Assembly: GCF_000961095.1 (NCBI RefSeq)
Contig: NZ_CP011058.1
Location: forward strand, 5,472,001-5,536,000
From: Paenibacillus beijingensis
Lineage (GTDB): Bacteria; Bacillota; Bacilli; Paenibacillales; Paenibacillaceae
Direction of reading: 5' to 3'
DNA: 64,000 nucleotides
Numbering within the stretch: position 1 is the stretch's first letter; each line of letters starts with the position of its first letter. Both the position numbers and the translations under genes were made by a program. This document shows positions 17,274-25,987 of the stretch, piece by piece. Below the pieces are notes generated by a model. The model worked only from the letters and a program-made list of their open reading frames with translations. It was not told the DNA's origin and did no database searches.

Positions 17274-17639
17274 TTACCATCCGAGATCGTCTTCATCCTG
17301 TTCGGCCTTTTCCAACTGACGCCTTACGGCGGCTTTGAGCGGATCTTCCGGCACCGAAATGACCGCGTTGCCGGTCACCTTCGCCTGGCAAGCAAGCCGC
17401 GTGCGGCTGGAGTCCAGACCCGCAAGCTTCCGCTTCTCCAACAGTCCCGCAGGAGACAGTCCGTCCCCAGCCGTCCCGCCGCCGGAAGCGACATCGACTT
17501 TGCACATGAGACAGCCTGCTTTGCCCCCGCAGCGGGAACGGATTCCGATACGCGCCTGACGGGCCGCGCCCAGCACCGTCATGCCGGGGCGCACCGACAC
17601 TTTGCGCCCCTCGGGCAAAAAAGTAACTTCATAAGTCAA
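17274..17639 (-). CDS. Small [2Fe-2S] ferredoxin-like protein
   Basis: A 121-residue protein with the plant/adrenodoxin-type ferredoxin pattern: beta-grasp start VTFLPEGRKVSVRPGMTVL, then the cluster loop RCGGKAGCLMC (C-x5-C-x2-C) and the fourth cysteine in RLACQAKV. It should carry one 2Fe-2S cluster and pass electrons to an unknown partner. The start is a TTG at 17639 overlapping the TGA of the upstream nucleotidyltransferase-like gene (TTGA), so the two are translationally coupled. The acidic C-terminus (EKAEQDEDD) may be a docking tail. B. subtilis has no such gene in this interval. Confidence 0.82.
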   Translation of the reverse strand: MTYEVTFLPEGRKVSVRPGMTVLGAARQARIGIRSRCGGKAGCLMCKVDVASGGGTAGDGLSPAGLLEKRKLAGLDSSRTRLACQAKVTGNAVISVPEDPLKAAVRRQLEKAEQDEDDLGW

Positions 17640-18232
17640 TTGCCCGCCCCCGCTTTCATGCCTTCCAGCCACTTCCGCGCCTCTGCGACCGCCTCCGGCG
17701 AAAACCGGTTCCGCCGCTCGATCTCCGCAAGCACCCGGCCGCTTTCGGCTTCGCGGCCGAGCGCCGGCCCGATCAAAGTGCAACGGTCCTCCCTCGCGCG
17801 CAGCAGATTGAACCAGAACTCATGCGCGAGCGGAGCAATCGTAACGTCGCGCCCTAAGAGCCGGACATTTTCTCCGTAAGGACGCAGCACTTCGCGCACT
17901 TCCGCGCGGTAGCGGCACCCTTTGGCGGTAACGATAAAACCGCCGACCAGCTCGACCTCCACCCCATGAATGACATAATGACTTAACAGGGAGCGATACA
18001 TGTCCGTCTCGCTCCAAGCCGGTACATCGACCGCATACCGCTCCAAACCGCGGTGAAGCGCACGCGCATCCTCTTCGTCGGCGTACAGGTCCAAATCGCG
18101 GGGCGCTGCGGGAAGCTTCAGTCCGCGCAGCAGAAGGCCGGAGCTTCCGCCGACAACCCACTGCGCTCCCCAAGCGCGTCCCGCTGCAGCCGCAGCTGCC
18201 AACGCTTCGCTTATTTGCTGCCGAACGTCCAT
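17636..18232 (-). CDS. Nucleotidyltransferase-superfamily protein, unknown substrate
   Basis: The segment QWVVGGSSGLLLRGLKLPAA followed by PRDLDLYAD fits the GG(S/T)...DxD core of minimal or AbiEii-like nucleotidyltransferases. A further acidic residue in HGVEVELVGGF could complete the metal site. 198 residues, with an alanine-rich N-terminal helix and a helical C-terminus. It is coupled by a 4-base overlap to the ferredoxin gene. Substrate and role are unknown; the fold is inferred from motifs only. Confidence 0.65.
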   Translation of the reverse strand: MDVRQQISEALAAAAAAGRAWGAQWVVGGSSGLLLRGLKLPAAPRDLDLYADEEDARALHRGLERYAVDVPAWSETDMYRSLLSHYVIHGVEVELVGGFIVTAKGCRYRAEVREVLRPYGENVRLLGRDVTIAPLAHEFWFNLLRAREDRCTLIGPALGREAESGRVLAEIERRNRFSPEAVAEARKWLEGMKAGAGN

Positions 18233-18319
18233 TCACATCCCTCGCTTTCCCGCTTGCTCTTAAACTTTCGCATTCGCTTTTGATTCAGTATGTACGGAAA
18301 TTCCGCTTCGAACCGGGAA

Positions 18320-18502
18320 TTATACGATAATCGAAAATACGCCGAGCAGAAAACCGGTCATCAGAAATCCAAGCGCAATGATCGTCAATACGATTCTGAG
18401 AAAGCCTTTCGTTTTTAGTCTCGCAAACGTAATCAATACCGCCGACACGACCATCAGGCCGATGCCGACGAGCGAGATCCACATGACCGTCATCGGATCC
18501 AT
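18320..18502 (-). CDS. DUF2768-like small membrane protein (YphE position)
   Basis: Sixty residues starting MDPMTVMWISLVGIGLMVVS with two hydrophobic helices (about 7-27 and 37-59). The sequence and the place between spoIVA and gpsA match the B. subtilis YphE family (DUF2768), small membrane proteins of spore formers with no known role. Monocistronic-looking, with about 150 bp up to the SpoVIF-like gene. Confidence 0.7.
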   Translation of the reverse strand: MDPMTVMWISLVGIGLMVVSAVLITFARLKTKGFLRIVLTIIALGFLMTGFLLGVFSIIV

Positions 18503-18562
18503 AGCCCAGCCACTCCTGACATGAACAGATCAATTCCGTTAAAGCGATTATACCATTCAAGC

Positions 18563-18590
18563 AAAAAAAGGGCCAAACCGTTTAGGCCGC
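18563..18590 (-). terminator. Probable terminator after the SpoVIF-like gene
   Basis: Minus strand GGCC-TAAACGGTTT-GGCC followed by seven T. The stem is short and has internal mismatches, but the T run is strong. Confidence 0.5.
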
Positions 18591-18655
18591 TCTCCTTCGA
18601 TGACAAAAAACAGGAGGCTGCAACGATTTGACCCTTTAGCGGACGCAGGCGACCG

Positions 18656-18931
18656 TTATTTTTTCAGCATCATCTTCATCAACGATTCGATGCTGCCCAT
18701 ATTTACGCCGCTTGCCTTGACAGTCTTCACGATATCGTTGATTGTCGCTTCCGTCACAGGAACTTTAGCCATGGCGGCGACCTGCTTCACGAGCTTGCGC
18801 AGCTCAGCCTCGTTGTGAAGCGTGTCTTTCGTCACGCCGCTGGCAAGCTTCTTCACTGAGTTCTCGGAGATGGCTTTTCCGGTTTTTTTGTTGACAGCGC
18901 CCAAAACATCTTTGGAAAAATCTTTATTCAC
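18656..18931 (-). CDS. Stage VI sporulation protein F-like protein
   Basis: A 91-residue helical protein with ALGAVNKKT-type start (DVLGAVNKKTGKAISENSVK), a VTKDTLHNEAELRKLVKQV middle and the C-terminal SGVNMGSIESLMKMMLKK. This pattern is that of the SpoVIF (YjcC) family, a late mother-cell sporulation protein. The start is a GTG preceded by GGGAGG six bases away. It lies alone between gpsA and the DUF2768-like gene. Confidence 0.75.
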   Translation of the reverse strand: MNKDFSKDVLGAVNKKTGKAISENSVKKLASGVTKDTLHNEAELRKLVKQVAAMAKVPVTEATINDIVKTVKASGVNMGSIESLMKMMLKK

Positions 18932-19040
18932 CGTAATCCTCCCTTAGCCATTTGCTCTGGCATAGCCTTCCGGTTCAAGAAGCATAGCTATTGCCTTTCG
19001 CTTGCATCATATGAGAGGGATACGGGAATGGTGTAGGCTA

Positions 19041-20069
19041 TTATATCTCGTTGGTACGGGTCCGTCCCATTAAATCTTCGACGGCCGCCCGCGGCGATTT
19101 GTTTTCGAACAAAACCTGGAACAGCTGCTCGGTAATCGGCATCTCTACTTCATAACGCTCCGCCAATAGATGGGCAGCGCGCGTCGTCCGGACCCCTTCC
19201 ACAACCATGCCCATCTTTTGCAGCACTTCTTCCAGCGTACCGCCGGCGGCAATGAGCGAGCCCGCCCGCCAGTTTCTGCTGTGCGGGCTGGTGCAGGTGA
19301 CGATCAGATCTCCGACGCCTGCCAGACCGGCAAATGTTAGCGGGTTCGCGCCCATTGCGGCTCCGAGCCGGCCAATTTCCGCCAAGCCGCGCGTCAGCAG
19401 CGCCGCTTTCGCATTGTCGCCGAATCCGAGACCGTCGGAGAGTCCGGCTCCGAGCGCAATAATATTTTTAATGGCGCCGGCAACTTCGACGCCGACGACA
19501 TCGCTGTTCGTATAAACGCGGAAATCGGTATTAATGAGCGCATCCTGGGCTTTCTCCGCCGCTTCCTGCGACTCGGCGGCGACGACGACCGTCGTCGGCT
19601 TGCGCTCCACAACCTCCTCCGCATGGCTCGGACCGGAAAGCACGACGATTTCCGCCTGAGGACGGTCAAGCTCTTCGGACAGAACGGTCGACATCCGCTT
19701 CAGACTTTCCGCTTCGAATCCTTTGGCGGCATGAATGACCAGCGTGTCGTTCTCCAAATAACGGGATGCCGACTGCGCCACCGCCCGCATGGCGGACGAA
19801 GGGGCCGCAAACAGCGCCAGCGCCGCTCCGCGCAGCGCCGCTTCCATATCGGTTGTTGCCGTTACCGCTGCAGGCAGAACCGCTTTCGGCAAAAACCGGG
19901 TATTCGTATGCCGGACGTTGATTTCATCCGCCTGAGAGGCGTTGCGCGTCCAAATGCTGACTTCATATCCGTTATCGGCCAGAACGGCTGCAAGCGCCGT
20001 TCCCCAGCTGCCCGCAACAAGTACTGCCGCCTTATTGCCCTCGGCATGACGCTTTGAATTTACCGGCAT
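19041..20069 (-). CDS. gpsA: Glycerol-3-phosphate dehydrogenase [NAD(P)+]
   Basis: Reduces DHAP to sn-glycerol-3-phosphate for phospholipids. The NAD-binding start VLVAGSWGTALAAVLADNG, the HAAKGFE segment, GPSHAEEVVERKPT and the catalytic-lysine region GAIKNIIALGAGLSDGLGFG are all present. A longer frame exists, but AAAGGGGCG precedes the ATG at 20069, giving 342 residues. The GSWG loop replaces the usual GAGSWG spacing with an alanine before it (LVAGSWG), still a normal variant. Follows plsY by five bases, so acyl-acceptor synthesis and acylation are coupled. Confidence 0.96.
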   Translation of the reverse strand: MPVNSKRHAEGNKAAVLVAGSWGTALAAVLADNGYEVSIWTRNASQADEINVRHTNTRFLPKAVLPAAVTATTDMEAALRGAALALFAAPSSAMRAVAQSASRYLENDTLVIHAAKGFEAESLKRMSTVLSEELDRPQAEIVVLSGPSHAEEVVERKPTTVVVAAESQEAAEKAQDALINTDFRVYTNSDVVGVEVAGAIKNIIALGAGLSDGLGFGDNAKAALLTRGLAEIGRLGAAMGANPLTFAGLAGVGDLIVTCTSPHSRNWRAGSLIAAGGTLEEVLQKMGMVVEGVRTTRAAHLLAERYEVEMPITEQLFQVLFENKSPRAAVEDLMGRTRTNEI

Positions 20070-20074
20070 CGTGA

Positions 20075-20674
20075 TTACGCCCCTTTCTTGGCGCCAAGCT
20101 TGTTTTCCCGTCCTTGAACCAGCTTGACGATATTGGTGCGGTGGCGGATAAAGGCAAACGCGCACAGAATGAGGCTAATCCAAAACAGCGGTAGCGATAA
20201 ATTCATCATGAGAATAAATGCCGGCGCCAAAACCGAAAATACAAGCGAGCCGAGCGAAACATAACGGGTCAGCGCAATAACGGCAATCGCGGCGATTCCG
20301 GCATACAGTCCCGGAAGAAACGCCAGCGTCAGCATAATGCCGACCATGGTGGCGATCCCTTTGCCGCCCTTAAAGCGGAAGTATACCGGCCAGTTATGGC
20401 CGACGATAGCGGCCAATCCGCATAGCGCGGGCACCCATTCCGAATCCGGCACAAGCCAGCGGCCGAGCAGCACCGCCGCGACGCCCTTTAAAATATCGAG
20501 CACAAAAACCGTTATGCCCGGACCTTTACCAAGCACCCGCAGCGTATTGGTGGCGCCGGCGTTTCCGCTGCCGTGCTGCCGAATGTCGATGCCTTTCAAT
20601 AAACGGGCGGCAACAATGCTGAATGAAATGGAACCGAGCAAATAACTGATGATAACAACCGCGAATGACAGCAA
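20075..20674 (-). CDS. plsY: Glycerol-3-phosphate acyltransferase PlsY
   Basis: Membrane enzyme that acylates glycerol-3-phosphate with acyl-phosphate, the first step of phospholipid synthesis. Its motifs DIRQHGSGNAGATNTLRVLG, HNWPVYFRFKGGKGIAT and several transmembrane helices are clear; 199 residues is normal. It lies between der and gpsA, 12 bases after der, an arrangement frequent in Firmicutes. Confidence 0.96.
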   Translation of the reverse strand: MLSFAVVIISYLLGSISFSIVAARLLKGIDIRQHGSGNAGATNTLRVLGKGPGITVFVLDILKGVAAVLLGRWLVPDSEWVPALCGLAAIVGHNWPVYFRFKGGKGIATMVGIMLTLAFLPGLYAGIAAIAVIALTRYVSLGSLVFSVLAPAFILMMNLSLPLFWISLILCAFAFIRHRTNIVKLVQGRENKLGAKKGA

Positions 20675-20686
20675 CGTTCTTCTCCC

Positions 20687-22009
20687 CTAATCTTCTTCCG
20701 ATTTGCGGCGCGTAAACAAGCGGACTGGCGTTCCTTCGAAGTCAAACGCCGCCCTGATTTTGTTTTCCAAATACCGCTCATACGAGAAATGCATGATTTC
20801 CGGCGCGTTGACGAAAATGACAATCGTCGGCGGCCGTACCGACACTTGCGTCACATAGTTGATGCGCAGCCGCTTGCCTTTGTCGGTCGGAGGCGGGTTG
20901 ATCGCAACCGCGTCCGCCACCACGTCGTTGAGCAGATGCGTCTGAATGCGCATCGCATGCTGCTCCGAGACGTGATTGACGACCGGCAGCAGCTTATGCA
21001 GACGCTGCTTCGTTCTCGCGGACAAAAATACGATCGGCGCATAAGTCATAAACAGAAATTGTTCGCGGATCTTTTGCGTGAACTGCTGCATCGTCTTGTC
21101 GTCCTTCTCGACGACATCCCATTTGTTCACGACAAAAATACAGGCGCGTCCCGCTTCATGCGCATATCCGGCAATATGTTTATCCTGCTCGATGATGCCT
21201 TCTTCGCCGTTGATTACGATAAGCACGACGTCCGCGCGTTCAATCGCTTTGAGCGCACGCATGACGCTGTATTTCTCCGTCGACTCGTACACTTTGCCGC
21301 GCTTGCGCATGCCCGCCGTATCAATGAGCACGTAACGCTGGCCATCCCGTTCAAAGGGCGTATCGATCGCGTCGCGCGTCGTGCCGGCGACGTCACTGAC
21401 GATCACGCGCTCTTCGCCGAGCAATGCGTTCACAAGCGAAGACTTGCCGACGTTCGGCCTGCCGATCAGAGCGACGCGGATCACGTCCTCATCGTACGGA
21501 TCCTCTTCGATTTCCGGAAGCTTCCCGACTGCCGCGTCCAGCAGATCTCCAATGCCGGTACCGTGCGATCCCGAAATGCCGATCGGCTCTCCGAACCCGA
21601 GGCCGTAAAATTCGTACACATCGTCAGCGCGGCCCTGGTTGTCCACTTTGTTGACGGCTACGACGACAGGCTTGTGCGAGCGGAACAAAATATGCGCCAC
21701 TTCCTCGTCAGCCAGCGTCAAGCCGGATTTTGCATCGACCATGAAAATGATGACGTCCGCTTCTTCAATGGCCAATTCCGCCTGCATCCGGACCGACTTC
21801 ATAATTTCATCTTCGCCTTCAATCTCGATGCCGCCGGTGTCCACGATGTTAAATGCCCGGCCGTTCCATTCCCCGGTTCCGTAAAGACGGTCCCGCGTTA
21901 CGCCCGGTTTATCTTCTACAATTGCCAGCCGGTCACCGATTATCCTATTAAAAATCGTTGATTTTCCCACATTCGGCCTTCCTACGATGGCGATAACGGG
22001 TCTTGCCAT
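20687..22009 (-). CDS. der: Ribosome-biogenesis GTPase Der (EngA)
   Basis: Double-domain GTPase for 50S ribosome maturation. Two complete GTPase domains are seen: GRPNVGKST / DTGG / NKVD in the first, and GRPNVGKSS / DTAG / NKWD in the second, followed by a KH-like C-terminal domain. 440 residues. ATG at 22009 was chosen with GGAGG about ten bases upstream; the longer frame begins in the promoter region. First gene of der-plsY-gpsA. Confidence 0.97.
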   Translation of the reverse strand: MARPVIAIVGRPNVGKSTIFNRIIGDRLAIVEDKPGVTRDRLYGTGEWNGRAFNIVDTGGIEIEGEDEIMKSVRMQAELAIEEADVIIFMVDAKSGLTLADEEVAHILFRSHKPVVVAVNKVDNQGRADDVYEFYGLGFGEPIGISGSHGTGIGDLLDAAVGKLPEIEEDPYDEDVIRVALIGRPNVGKSSLVNALLGEERVIVSDVAGTTRDAIDTPFERDGQRYVLIDTAGMRKRGKVYESTEKYSVMRALKAIERADVVLIVINGEEGIIEQDKHIAGYAHEAGRACIFVVNKWDVVEKDDKTMQQFTQKIREQFLFMTYAPIVFLSARTKQRLHKLLPVVNHVSEQHAMRIQTHLLNDVVADAVAINPPPTDKGKRLRINYVTQVSVRPPTIVIFVNAPEIMHFSYERYLENKIRAAFDFEGTPVRLFTRRKSEED

Positions 22010-22100
22010 AGTTAACACTCCTCCAAAAATTCTAACGCCTATCATCATAGCAAAAAACAGCGGTCTTGGCTAACATTTCAATTTGAACAGCAGCTTGGGT

Positions 22101-22292
22101 TTAAGGAGGCGCCAATTTGTGATTGACGATGACGATCGAGCCGTTCTTCAAATCGTGCGCATTCGCATCCATAATCTTTTCCAGCAAAAAAGCGGTTTGT
22201 TCCATTCCGGCCGGATCTTTTTCGATAAAAACAGGCACGCCTCCCGCAACCTTGCCGCCATCGGATGTGACGACTGCAACGATTCTAGCCAT
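22101..22292 (-). CDS. Small partner of the YIEGIA protein
   Basis: A 63-residue protein, IVAVVTSDGGKVAGGVPVFI then FLLEKIMDANAHDLKNGSIV, of the type annotated as capping complex subunit for YIEGIA proteins in spore formers. It overlaps the YIEGIA gene by eight bases and has AGAGGGGG before its ATG, so the two are made together. A sporulation role is likely from the family; the molecular action is not known. Confidence 0.72.
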   Translation of the reverse strand: MARIVAVVTSDGGKVAGGVPVFIEKDPAGMEQTAFLLEKIMDANAHDLKNGSIVIVNHKLAPP

Positions 22293-23211
22293 TTTCCGCC
22301 CCCTCTTTGCGGTTTACATCCGCTTTGGTCGGCATTCTTACGGCCGCCTCCAATACCGGGACGCGGCTTGCGACTTCGATCGCTTTGGACGTATCCTTTT
22401 CCTGCGGAAGAATAAGGACGATGAGCCGTCCGTCGTTCATATCAAGCTTGGCCTGGGGCATCAGCGCCGGTTCGCCGTCATCGCGGTAAACGCCCAGTAT
22501 CGTCGACAGGTCATACAAAATCGCCTGCCTCTGTCCCATGTTACTGAGCGTCGCTTTGCTATTGGCATTGAAAGGCTTGATGATCAGCCCGATTCCGCGC
22601 TGTTCAATAATGCTCCGGTTGCTGGAGAGACCGATATTATTGATGACCATGTCCCCGACATACAAGTCGGGACCATCGAACCGGACGGATGCCGATTCAA
22701 TGGACGCAATATGCGACAGCGGTTTGCCGGAACGAAGCTTGTACACGATGCCAAGAGAAATGACCCCGATCAAAGCGCCGAAGAACAGGTTAAATGCGGT
22801 ACTGAACAGACATGACAGCAGCGCGGTCATAATGACGAGGTAGTTGCGCCCTTCAAAAACCATCGCGATGCCTTCAATATACGTCGGACCGCGTGAAACA
22901 AGTTCCATGCCGTCGATTTTTGTCAACGTTTCCCGTTCCATATTGCGCACATCTCGGAACTGCTGGGCCGCCAAAGTAAGGAAGGTGATCGCCGTGTAAT
23001 TTTTTTGATACAGGGCCGGAACGGCCACCGCGCCCAGTGCCGATGCAATGACACCGAGCGAAATATGGATGATGCGGCCGTGCGGGTGTGTCGGATATTG
23101 ACGGTAATCGGAGCGCAGCAGCAGTAGCCTTGCACTAACGCCGAATATCATCCCGAGCAAAACGCTGATCAGAAATTTGTGCTCATCCAAATATTCAAGC
23201 CAGTCGTTCAC
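22285..23211 (-). CDS. YIEGIA family sporulation membrane protein
   Basis: The namesake motif is present in GPTYIEGIAMVFEGRNY. The 308-residue chain has several hydrophobic helices in the first half (about 11-32, 47-66, 125-165) and a soluble C-terminal part with NNIGLSSNRSIIEQRGIG and a C-terminal charged tail. The family is restricted to spore formers and B. subtilis carries a member in the same place (yph region). It is between a YphA-like membrane gene (3 bases upstream) and its small partner, so the three form one unit. Confidence 0.8.
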   Translation of the reverse strand: MNDWLEYLDEHKFLISVLLGMIFGVSARLLLLRSDYRQYPTHPHGRIIHISLGVIASALGAVAVPALYQKNYTAITFLTLAAQQFRDVRNMERETLTKIDGMELVSRGPTYIEGIAMVFEGRNYLVIMTALLSCLFSTAFNLFFGALIGVISLGIVYKLRSGKPLSHIASIESASVRFDGPDLYVGDMVINNIGLSSNRSIIEQRGIGLIIKPFNANSKATLSNMGQRQAILYDLSTILGVYRDDGEPALMPQAKLDMNDGRLIVLILPQEKDTSKAIEVASRVPVLEAAVRMPTKADVNRKEGAENG

Positions 23212-23214
23212 GCC

Positions 23215-23838
23215 TCACACATCCCCTTCGCGATTATTGAACAGCAGTGCCGCAAGCGCCGCGAAATAACGGAATACGATACTCGTCAATCGGGCCGATG
23301 CAAGCGCCAGGAAGTAGCCGTCCCACCAGTTCCACGAACCGGCTTCAACCACAGCTCCCGTCAATATGCTTGCCGATAGTATGGACTTGACGGCAGAAGC
23401 GAGTGTAATGACAACGAATTGCTGTCCCGCCTGCTGCACGAGCAGCGTTGCCAAACTGCCGCACAATAGAGGCACATCCAAACGCGAATCGAATATTTCC
23501 AGCAGCGGGTCGCTATTGTACAAAGCTTCGACCCAGACCCAAAACATTCCGAGCAGCACCGAGCAAAAAAAAATATAACCCGGATGGCGGCCCCGCACTC
23601 CCCTCATGCAAACAAATACTGATGCGCCAAGCGTCCAGAGGACGCTACCCCGCAAAATAAACGCTCCTCCCGCCAAGACCGAGACTGCAGGCTGGGTTAC
23701 GAACCAGCCGGCGGCAAAGAAAGCCGCCTGCTTCCAGGTCAATTCTTCGGCCAATTCCCGGTTCCAGCCCGTCGTCAGCAAAATAAATGAAAGCAGCAGT
23801 AAAAAAAAGGTTATGTATCCGTCGTGAATCCCATTCAC
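23215..23838 (-). CDS. YphA-position integral membrane protein
   Basis: A 207-residue protein with about six hydrophobic helices and few polar segments. Its position immediately before the YIEGIA gene matches B. subtilis yphA, which is similar in size. Function unknown. The start is GTG at 23838 with AGAGGTGA six bases upstream. First gene of a three-gene unit with the YIEGIA pair, so a spore-envelope role is a reasonable guess only. Confidence 0.65.
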   Translation of the reverse strand: MNGIHDGYITFFLLLLSFILLTTGWNRELAEELTWKQAAFFAAGWFVTQPAVSVLAGGAFILRGSVLWTLGASVFVCMRGVRGRHPGYIFFCSVLLGMFWVWVEALYNSDPLLEIFDSRLDVPLLCGSLATLLVQQAGQQFVVITLASAVKSILSASILTGAVVEAGSWNWWDGYFLALASARLTSIVFRYFAALAALLFNNREGDV

Positions 23839-23908
23839 TATGCATCACCTCTGTTGCATCTATTATGCGCTATCCTGGTGAGCCTGATTCGATCAAAGCG
23901 AAGCAGAA

Positions 23909-23938
23909 ACGGACCGTCCTCCAGCGAGGACGATCCGT
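23909..23938 (-). terminator. Possible second terminator downstream of the S1 gene
   Basis: Inverted repeat ACGGATCGTCCTC-GCTG-GAGGACGGTCCGT on the minus strand followed by TTTCTG; 12 pairs with one mismatch. The T run is weak, so it could be another structured element. Confidence 0.45.
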
Positions 23939-24007
23939 GCGTTCATTTTACGAATTCCATTAAGAAAAGCCCGTCTCACAGTTGTCACCAAACATCGGCT
24001 TAAAATG

Positions 24008-24035
24008 CAAAGAAAGGGGGCGCAAGGCGCCCCCC
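24008..24035 (-). terminator. Intrinsic terminator after the S1 gene
   Basis: Minus strand GGGGGCGC-CTT-GCGCCCCC followed by TTTCTTT, 15 bases past the stop codon. Confidence 0.9.
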
Positions 24036-24049
24036 TCCTTATTGTTCAA

Positions 24050-25309
24050 TCACTTGAATTTGCTCAATTTATCGCCGAAACGCTCTCCAAGCGTAAAGCT
24101 CATGCTTTGGTTGCTGAGGCTTACGTTCGGATTATTCAGGTCTTCTTTCGGTGCGCGCGAAGGCTTCTCGGCGCGCGGAGCCGCTTCCGGAGCTTCTTCC
24201 GTTTCCTTAATGCTGAGGCTTACGCGCTTCTCGGCCGGGTTGAAGTCGAGAATTTTCGCCTTCACTTCCTGACCTTCCTTCAACACTTCAAAAGGAGTCG
24301 CGATATGACGGTGCGCAATTTGCGAAATATGAACAAGTCCTTCTACGCCAGGAGCGATTTCAACGAAAGCGCCGAAGCTTACGAGACGGCGAACCGTGCC
24401 CGTTACAACATCGCCTGTGTTGAACTTGCCGTTAACCGATTCCCATGGACCCGGTTGAGCGGCTTTGATGCTGAGGCTGATTTTGCCTGCGGCCGGATCG
24501 ACTTTCAGCACTTTAACGCGGACTTTGTCGCCTTCGGAAACGACATCCTTCGGATGCGCAACGTGCTGGTAAGACATTTCGGACACGTGCACGAGACCGT
24601 CAATGCCGCCGATATCAACGAATGCGCCGAAAGGAGTCAGGCGTTGAACCGTACCTTCGATTTCTTGGCCCGGCTCAAGCGCAGCCATAATGGCTTGTTT
24701 GTTTTTCTCGAACTGCTCTTCCAGCACTTCTTTCGCCGAAAGAATCACTTTGTTGTTTTCGCGGTCGAGTTCTTTGATTTTCACCGTGATCGTACGGCCT
24801 TTGTAATCGCTGAAGTCTTCCACGAAATGACGCTCCACCATGGAAGCCGGGATAAAGCCGCGAACGCCGAGGTCGACGACAAGGCCGCCCTTTACAACGT
24901 CGGCAACGATAACGTCAAGCGTTTCGCCGTTTTCAAACTTGGATTGCAGGGAGTCCCATGCTTTCTCGCTGTCGATTTGACGTTTGGAAAGAACGAGCTT
25001 CTCTTTCTCGTCGTCGATGCTGACCACTTTCAATTGCACTTCTTGGCCGATTTCAACCAGCTCAGAAGCGTTGTCGTGCTGTACCGACGAAAGCTCGCGA
25101 AGAGGAATAACACCGTCATATTTATATCCAAGGCTAACAGTTGCTTGGTTATCTTCGATTTTTACGATCGTGCCGGTTACGATATCGCCCTTCTTAATGG
25201 ACACGATATTTTCCAGCGCATCCTGGCTGATCGTTTCGTTTGCTTCGGCTGCTGCTTCGGTGCCTTGCTCCACTTCGACAGAATCCTGAATCTTCGTTTC
25301 TTCTGACAT
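24050..25309 (-). CDS. rpsA: 30S ribosomal protein S1-like RNA-binding protein (YpfD type)
   Basis: Four S1 OB-fold repeats can be placed at about 40-109, 127-193, 214-283 and 298-367 of 419 residues; repeats three and four carry FGAFVDIGGIDGLVHVSEMS and FGAFVEIAPGVEGLVHISQI. The N-terminus is acidic and the C-terminal 50 residues are low-complexity. It corresponds to Bacillus YpfD, a short S1 homologue with RNA-binding rather than strictly essential ribosomal function. Strong GAGGAGG site. Located downstream of plsC-cmk, as in B. subtilis cmk-ypfD. Confidence 0.93.
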   Translation of the reverse strand: MSEETKIQDSVEVEQGTEAAAEANETISQDALENIVSIKKGDIVTGTIVKIEDNQATVSLGYKYDGVIPLRELSSVQHDNASELVEIGQEVQLKVVSIDDEKEKLVLSKRQIDSEKAWDSLQSKFENGETLDVIVADVVKGGLVVDLGVRGFIPASMVERHFVEDFSDYKGRTITVKIKELDRENNKVILSAKEVLEEQFEKNKQAIMAALEPGQEIEGTVQRLTPFGAFVDIGGIDGLVHVSEMSYQHVAHPKDVVSEGDKVRVKVLKVDPAAGKISLSIKAAQPGPWESVNGKFNTGDVVTGTVRRLVSFGAFVEIAPGVEGLVHISQIAHRHIATPFEVLKEGQEVKAKILDFNPAEKRVSLSIKETEEAPEAAPRAEKPSRAPKEDLNNPNVSLSNQSMSFTLGERFGDKLSKFK

Positions 25310-25420
25310 AGAAATAACCTCCTCAGTTCATACCACAACTTTATTTAAACCCATATTGCACCGTTGAAACAGGAATAAGGGATTTAAAACGTAAAACTTG
25401 TCGGCGCCCGTCCGCCGCGT

Positions 25421-25987
25421 TTATGAAAGCTTGCGGATCGCGCTCATAATTTCGGCTGTAACCTGCTCCAGCGTATAGGATGAAGGATGGTCGATAAAGG
25501 CTGTAAGATCGACAGGCTTGCCGTAAGTAACACGCATTTTGCGAAAAAGCTTGTATGTCCCGGTCACTTTCACCGGTATAACCGTCGCTCCGCTGCGGAG
25601 CGCAATCATCGCCGCGCCTTTCTTTCCCGATTCGGACTTGCTGTTGCGCGTCCCTTCCGGGAAAATCCCCATCACGCCGCCGTCCTTGAGCAGCGCAATC
25701 GCGCCGCGGATCGAATCTTTGCTGACGCCGCCCCGTTTAACCGGAAACGCACCTAAATTGCGGATAAGCGTTCCCAACAGAGGAACGTCGAACAGCTCGG
25801 CCTTCGCCATATAGTGCACTTTGCGCGGCACTTTGATACCTACTGTCGGCGGGTCGAAATTGCTCAAGTGGTTCGATGCCAAAATAACCGGACCTTCGGA
25901 TGGAACGTTTTCCAGCCCTTTTGCTTCCAGGCGGAACAAAATTCCGTATATAACCAAAAGAAGCCTTCGGCAAATACGGTAAACCAT
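25421..25987 (-). CDS. plsC: 1-acyl-sn-glycerol-3-phosphate acyltransferase
   Basis: Second acylation of phospholipid synthesis, lysophosphatidate to phosphatidate. The acyltransferase motifs are plain: NHLSNFD (H-x4-D), GAFPVKRGG, FPEGTRNSKS and VIPVKVTGTY. 188 residues with a hydrophobic N-terminal helix for membrane association. It follows cmk with no gap (cmk stop adjacent to its start), so the genes are co-transcribed. Confidence 0.94.
   Translation of the reverse strand: MVYRICRRLLLVIYGILFRLEAKGLENVPSEGPVILASNHLSNFDPPTVGIKVPRKVHYMAKAELFDVPLLGTLIRNLGAFPVKRGGVSKDSIRGAIALLKDGGVMGIFPEGTRNSKSESGKKGAAMIALRSGATVIPVKVTGTYKLFRKMRVTYGKPVDLTAFIDHPSSYTLEQVTAEIMSAIRKLS

Noticed and set aside
20789..21961. 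390-codon plus-strand frame opposite der
   Set aside because: Shadow of the two-domain GTPase; no ribosome site.
24005..25306. 433-codon plus-strand open frame opposite the S1 gene
   Set aside because: Composition (Phe/Arg/His-rich) is that of an antisense shadow, and the minus-strand frame encodes clear S1 repeats.
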